Shown: in pieces, positions 6,468-9,129 of the stretch
How the letters are laid out: every line of letters starts with the position of its first letter
Position numbering within the stretch: the first letter of the stretch is position 1
Assembly: GCA_036374175.1 (NCBI GenBank)
Contig: DASUUH010000122.1
Span: 1 to 9,129, forward strand
From: JASLBX01 sp036374175
Lineage (GTDB): Bacteria > Actinomycetota > Actinomycetes > Jiangellales > Jiangellaceae
Length of the DNA: 9,129 nucleotides
Reading direction: 5' to 3'
Notes under the pieces: generated by a model
Database searches by the model: none
Seen by the model: only the letters and a program-made list of their open reading frames with translations
What the model was told of the DNA's origin: nothing
Program-made: the position numbers and the translations under genes

Positions 6468-7462
6468 AACTCGCCTCCGATCTCAACGGGATCGGCGCCT
6501 TCGGCCGGCAACCGCTGACCGGTCAGCGTGAGAAACACGTCGTCTAGCGATGGTCGCCGGATCGCCACGCCGGCCACAGGTACGTCCGTCGCGGCAAGTG
6601 CGGCGGCCACGTCGGCGAGCACTTGTGGCCCGTCATGGACCGGCATCACAACCCGTCCCGTATCTCGATCGCGGGTCGGAGCCCCGGTGCCCAGCCCTTC
6701 GACCGCGGCCGCCAGCCTGCTCGGGTCAACGCCGGCGGCCGCCTCCAGCTCGAGGCGGTCGCCACCAACCTGTGCTTTCAGCTCATCAGACGTGCCGCTG
6801 GCGATCACCCGGCCGGCATTCATGACCACTATTGAGTCGGCGAGCCGGTCGGCTTCCTCGAGGTACTGGGTGGTCAGCAGAACGGTCGTGCCCTGGCGGG
6901 CCAGCTCGGCCACTAGCCGCCACAGGCTGATCCGCCCGTGCGGGTCCAGGCCGGTAGTCGGCTCGTCCAGAAACAACACCGCCGGTTGCGCTACCAGGCT
7001 GGCCGCGACGTCGAGCCGGCGGCGCATACCGCCGGAGTAACCACCGGCGACCCGGTCGGCCGCCGCACTCAGGTCGAATGAGTCCAGCAGCTCGTCCGCC
7101 CGTCGCCGAGCACGACTGCGCCCGAGCCGGGATAGCTGGCCGATCATCTGGAGGTTCTCGCGGCCGGTCAAGTAACCGTCGACCGCCGCGAACTGCCCGG
7201 ACAGCCCGACTACTCGACGGACCGCCGCCGCCTGACCGACCACATCGAGTCCGGCCACCCTGGCGGTGCCGGCGTCCGGCGGCAACAGCGTCGCCAGGAT
7301 CCGCACCACGGTCGTCTTGCCGGCGCCGTTCGGACCGAGCAAGCCAAGCACCTTCCCGACCGCGACCTCCAGGTCGACACCGGCTAGGGCTTCAACTGCG
7401 CCGAAGCGTTTCACCAACCCCTCGGCAAGGATCGCCGGCTCGGGCATCGACCCACCACCCAT
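6464..7462 (-). CDS. DrrA-like ABC exporter ATP-binding protein
   Basis: A 332-residue ATPase of the daunorubicin-resistance (DrrA) type, acting on the cytoplasmic face with the adjacent permease. Visible motifs are Walker A GPNGAGKT (43-50), signature YSGGMRRRL (142-150), Walker B VLFLDEPT (162-169), D-loop GLDP and the C-terminal PSLDDVFLTLTG (about 304-315) typical of drug-export ATPases. In the switch region TTQYLEEADRLAD, glutamine 199 occupies the usual H-loop histidine position, as in DrrA proteins. I chose the ATG at 7460-7462. It sits behind TAGGA-N2-CCTAC-N-T at exactly the spacing seen at the divergent padR start. An internal ATG (7445-7447), 5 codons later, is the alternative. The gene diverges from padR over 44 bp and is almost certainly controlled by that regulator. 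Confidence 0.93.
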   Translation of the reverse strand: MGGGSMPEPAILAEGLVKRFGAVEALAGVDLEVAVGKVLGLLGPNGAGKTTVVRILATLLPPDAGTARVAGLDVVGQAAAVRRVVGLSGQFAAVDGYLTGRENLQMIGQLSRLGRSRARRRADELLDSFDLSAAADRVAGGYSGGMRRRLDVAASLVAQPAVLFLDEPTTGLDPHGRISLWRLVAELARQGTTVLLTTQYLEEADRLADSIVVMNAGRVIASGTSDELKAQVGGDRLELEAAAGVDPSRLAAAVEGLGTGAPTRDRDTGRVVMPVHDGPQVLADVAAALAATDVPVAGVAIRRPSLDDVFLTLTGQRLPAEGADPVEIGGEL

Positions 7463-7476
7463 ACGTAGGATTCCTA
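7463..7476 (-). promoter_or_regulatory. Core promoter/operator box 1 of the ABC exporter operon
   Basis: The near-palindrome TAGGATTCCTA (7466-7476, arms TAGGA/TCCTA) lies on top of the presumed -10 (TAGGAA on the minus strand) of the exporter operon. Fourteen bases separate the start of this box from the ATG at 7462. This is the same geometry as box 2 and padR. A PadR dimer bound here would block the exporter promoter. Which protein binds is inferred from gene context. Confidence 0.5.
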
Positions 7477-7518
7477 GCTATCAGGTTGGGAGTAGGATAC
7501 CTACCTATGAGGCCGGAA
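7465..7518. repeat. 27-bp tandem duplication spanning the divergent promoter region
   Basis: Copy 1 is 7465-7491 and copy 2 is 7492-7518. They match at 21 of 27 positions, and at 18 of the first 21. Both begin GTAGGAT, followed by N-CCTA-N-CTAT-N-AGG. The second copy contains the padR start codon, where the matching position of copy 1 reads ATC instead of ATG. The duplication seems to have created two operator-like boxes from one promoter. Confidence 0.7.
7492..7506 (+). promoter_or_regulatory. Core promoter/operator box 2 of padR
   Basis: GTAGG-ATA-CCTAC (7492-7504) is a perfect 5-bp-arm palindrome. It contains TAGGAT (7493-7498), a good TANNNT -10, 8 bases upstream of the padR ATG. Transcription would begin at or near the ATG, giving a leaderless mRNA. 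Overlap of palindrome and -10 predicts autorepression by PadR. Confidence 0.55.
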
Positions 7519-7851
7519 GCGCAAGCCCTGAAGGGCCACCTCGACGTGCTTTTGCTGGCCGCCCTAGCCGGCGGACCGCAACACGGCTATGCGATCAAGG
7601 AGGCGCTGCGAGAAGGCAGCGGTGGCCGTTTCGACCTCCCCACCGGCACTGTGTACCCGGCGTTGCACCGGCTCGAGCGGGCTGGGCTCATCGCCGGCTC
7701 GTGGTCCCTCGTCGACGGGCGGCGCCGCCGCAGTTACCGCCTCACCGACGAGGGCAAGCGCAAGCTCGCCGGCGAGCGGGCGAACTGGCGCGAGTTTGCC
7801 CGCGCCGTCACCGGCATTCTGGAGCGGGGCCCATGGCCGGTCACCAGCTGA
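7507..7851 (+). CDS. PadR-family transcriptional regulator
   Basis: A 114-residue winged-helix protein of the short PadR-like class. The order is a conserved N-terminal helix (KGHLDVLLLAAL, 9-20), HGYAI (26-30), and the recognition and wing region LPTGTVYPALHRLERAGLI (44-62). The wing strands GSW...RRRRSYRLTDEGK (64-84) follow. A single C-terminal helix (about 85-108) serves for dimerisation. Such proteins repress exporter genes and are released by small hydrophobic ligands, or indirectly. The ATG at 7507 is chosen because translation from it gives the canonical PadR N-terminus. The reading frame is open further upstream, but that sequence runs antisense to the ATPase gene. It diverges from the DrrAB operon and overlaps the next gene by 19 bp, so regulator and membrane partner are made from one mRNA. 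Confidence 0.93.
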   Translation: MRPEAQALKGHLDVLLLAALAGGPQHGYAIKEALREGSGGRFDLPTGTVYPALHRLERAGLIAGSWSLVDGRRRRSYRLTDEGKRKLAGERANWREFARAVTGILERGPWPVTS

Positions 7852-8405
7852 TCGATGACTACCTGGCCGAGCTCGCACGCCGGCTGCCGGCCAACGATGT
7901 CGACGAGCTTGCCGACGGCCTCGAGGAGGCCTTCCAGCAGTACCGGCAGCGCGGATTACCTGTCACGAGCGCGGCCGCGGCCGCCACTGCCGAGTTCGGC
8001 GATCCCGAGCTGATCACCAGGGCATTTGTCCGCCAGGCGCCCGGGCGGCGAGCAGCCCTCGGCCTGCTGGCCAGCGGGCCGGTGTTCGCCGCTCTGTGGG
8101 GGGCATCGCTGATCAGCGCGCAAGCATGGACCTGGCGCGTCCCGTTCGGCGCCTCCGCGGTGTTCGGGGCCACCCTGCTCGTGGTTGCCGCAACGCTTGT
8201 CGTGGTAGCTCTCAGCCCTAACTATCGGCGGACGAGGCTTGCCGGGCCGGCGTGCGGGCTGCTCGTGCTGCTCGACGGCGCGATGCTCGCCACCGTCGCA
8301 CTCGCCGCGCCGGCGCTGAGCTGGCCCATGGCCCTAGCCATACCGGCCAGCGTCGTCCGCATCGGATTCGCGGCCCGTACCGTACCGCGCATTCTCGCGC
8401 GCTAA
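7833..8405 (+). CDS. Four-TM protein with HAAS/DUF1700-like N-terminal domain
   Basis: A 190-residue protein. Residues 1-68 form a soluble helical domain (IDDYLAELARRLP...DELADGLEEAF...AAAATAEFGDPELITRAFV). It resembles the HAAS/DUF1700-type domain often encoded next to PadR regulators. Four hydrophobic segments follow, at about 73-95, 104-127, 136-159 and 162-182, ending in a basic tail. The ATG at 7833 lies inside the end of padR (19-bp overlap), 8 bases after GGAG, which points to translational coupling. The family is thought to work with PadR, so it may sense a membrane signal and hold or modify the regulator. That role is an inference here. Its TAA stop codon overlaps the TAG of the convergent sigma factor gene. 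Confidence 0.82.
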   Translation: MAGHQLIDDYLAELARRLPANDVDELADGLEEAFQQYRQRGLPVTSAAAAATAEFGDPELITRAFVRQAPGRRAALGLLASGPVFAALWGASLISAQAWTWRVPFGASAVFGATLLVVAATLVVVALSPNYRRTRLAGPACGLLVLLDGAMLATVALAAPALSWPMALAIPASVVRIGFAARTVPRILAR

Positions 8406-9129
8406 CCGGCGGTCAGGCCCTGACGTCGGCGTCGCAGGAACTCGCGCTCGGCTGCGTTGTCGGTGCGCGCTACGGCCGCGTCGTACTCCTGTCCTGCGTC
8501 GGCGTCTCGCCCTAACCGCCGCAGGAGATCGGCGCGCACGGCATGGAACACGTGGTAGCCATCCAGGTCGAGCCCGTCGACCAGGTCGAGTGCGGCCTCC
8601 GCACCGTCCACCTCGGCCACGGCGACGGCCCGATTGAGCGCCACAACCGGGCTCGGTGTGATCGCCATGAGTTGGTCGTACAACGCCAGGATCTGCTGCC
8701 AGTCCGTGTCCGCCGCCGTTGGTGCGGCGCTGTGCACAGCATTGATCGCGGCCTGGATCTGGTACGGGCCTGGCTGATTACGTCGCAGGCACTCGCGAAC
8801 AATGGCCTGGCCCTCGGCGATGAGGCCCCGGTTCCACCGGCTGCGGTCCTGATCGGACAGCAGGACCAGGTCGCCGGCCGGGCCCGTACGAGCGTCTCGG
8901 CGTGACTCGGTCAGCAGCATCAGCGCGAGCAGGCCGTTGACCTCCGGCTCGTCCGGCATGAGCTCGGCCAGCAACCGGCCGAGCCGGATCGCCTCCGCAC
9001 AGAGGTCCTCACGGACCAACCGGTCGCCCGAACTCGCCTGGTAGCCCTCGTTGAAGATGAGGTAGATGACGGCGAGCACGGACTTCAGCCGGTCCGGCAG
9101 ATCGGCCTCGCGCGGGATCCGGTACGGGA
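8402..9129 (-). CDS. ECF42-type RNA polymerase sigma factor, C-terminal part (partial)
   Basis: The frame is open to the right edge, so the start codon and most sigma2/sigma4 DNA-binding sequence lie outside. The visible 241 residues begin PYRIPREADLPDRLKS and continue VLAVIYLIFNEGYQASSGDRL, the junction motif of ECF42 sigma factors (COG4941). Then comes the long helical, TPR-like C-terminal extension (DUF6596-like) with ALNRAVAVAEVDG and LLRRLGRDADAGQEYDAAVA. In this family the extension is needed for activity, there is usually no anti-sigma factor, and the gene is commonly linked to DGPF/YCII-related proteins. The GTG at 9079 is internal, not the start. The stop codon TAG shares bases with the TAA of the convergent 4-TM protein gene, leaving no terminator between them. 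Confidence 0.9.
   Translation of the reverse strand, partial: PYRIPREADLPDRLKSVLAVIYLIFNEGYQASSGDRLVREDLCAEAIRLGRLLAELMPDEPEVNGLLALMLLTESRRDARTGPAGDLVLLSDQDRSRWNRGLIAEGQAIVRECLRRNQPGPYQIQAAINAVHSAAPTAADTDWQQILALYDQLMAITPSPVVALNRAVAVAEVDGAEAALDLVDGLDLDGYHVFHAVRADLLRRLGRDADAGQEYDAAVARTDNAAEREFLRRRRQGLTAG

Noticed and set aside
6030..6518. 162-codon plus-strand frame over the exporter genes
   Set aside because: It is antisense to the permease and ATPase genes, with composition typical of a shadow frame.
7445..7447. Internal ATG as the true ATPase start
   Set aside because: It is possible, but the ATG at 7460-7462 shares exact promoter geometry with padR and so is preferred. Only five residues differ.
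7078..7506. Longer open frame upstream of the padR ATG
   Set aside because: The extra residues are antisense to the ATPase gene. The conserved PadR N-terminus begins at 7507, where a promoter box precedes it.
7266..7832. Long upstream extension of the 4-TM protein frame
   Set aside because: It overlaps the ATPase and padR genes in other frames. The HAAS-like domain begins at the ATG at 7833, behind a GGAG ribosome binding site.
1..9129. CRISPR array, insertion sequence or transposase
   Set aside because: No regularly spaced repeats of suitable size and no transposase-like protein occur on either strand.

Overview
The window is chromosomal DNA from a high-GC actinomycete (Actinomycetota). 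The evidence is strong G/C bias at third codon positions and the gene set: a UPF0182 membrane protein beside a PPA1309-family protein and a PDZ/Lon-like protease, a DrrAB-type exporter with a PadR regulator, and an ECF42-type sigma factor. Several starts look leaderless, which is also common in actinomycetes. I cannot name the genus from the sequence alone.

Left part (1-411): about 165 bases with no recognisable gene, then an initiator tRNA-fMet gene on the minus strand. It has its own sigma70-like promoter and is followed by an 18-bp hairpin with a GAAA tetraloop. A perfect 20-bp inverted repeat separates it from the next gene upstream and probably terminates that gene's transcript.

Housekeeping block (412-5515): a large UPF0182 membrane protein (minus) diverges from a PPA1309-family protein (plus) across about 75 bases. 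The PPA1309-family gene converges on a membrane-anchored PDZ/Lon-like protease (minus), and their stop codons abut exactly. Upstream of the protease and in the same direction lies moaE, the catalytic subunit of molybdopterin synthase. The UPF0182, PPA1309 and PDZ-protease neighbourhood recurs in actinomycetes, and its shared role is not established.

Exporter module (5661-8405): a DrrA-like ATPase and DrrB-like permease overlap by ATGA on the minus strand. They diverge from a padR-type regulator and a 4-TM protein with an N-terminal HAAS/DUF1700-like helical domain, which overlap by 19 bp on the plus strand. The 44-bp divergent region is the most informative regulatory sequence in the window. 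It holds a 27-bp tandem duplication, and the two divergent starts sit behind the same TAGGA-N2-CCTAC-N-T signal at identical spacing. This implies one regulator controlling both arms and supports a leaderless start on each side.

Right edge (8402-9129): the C-terminal part of an ECF42-type sigma factor on the minus strand, cut by the window end. Its stop codon overlaps the stop codon of the 4-TM protein gene.

I see no insertion sequence, CRISPR array, integrase or phage gene. The region is largely conventional. The items most worth following are the PadR/HAAS/ABC regulatory unit and the unusually perfect hairpin at 357-405.
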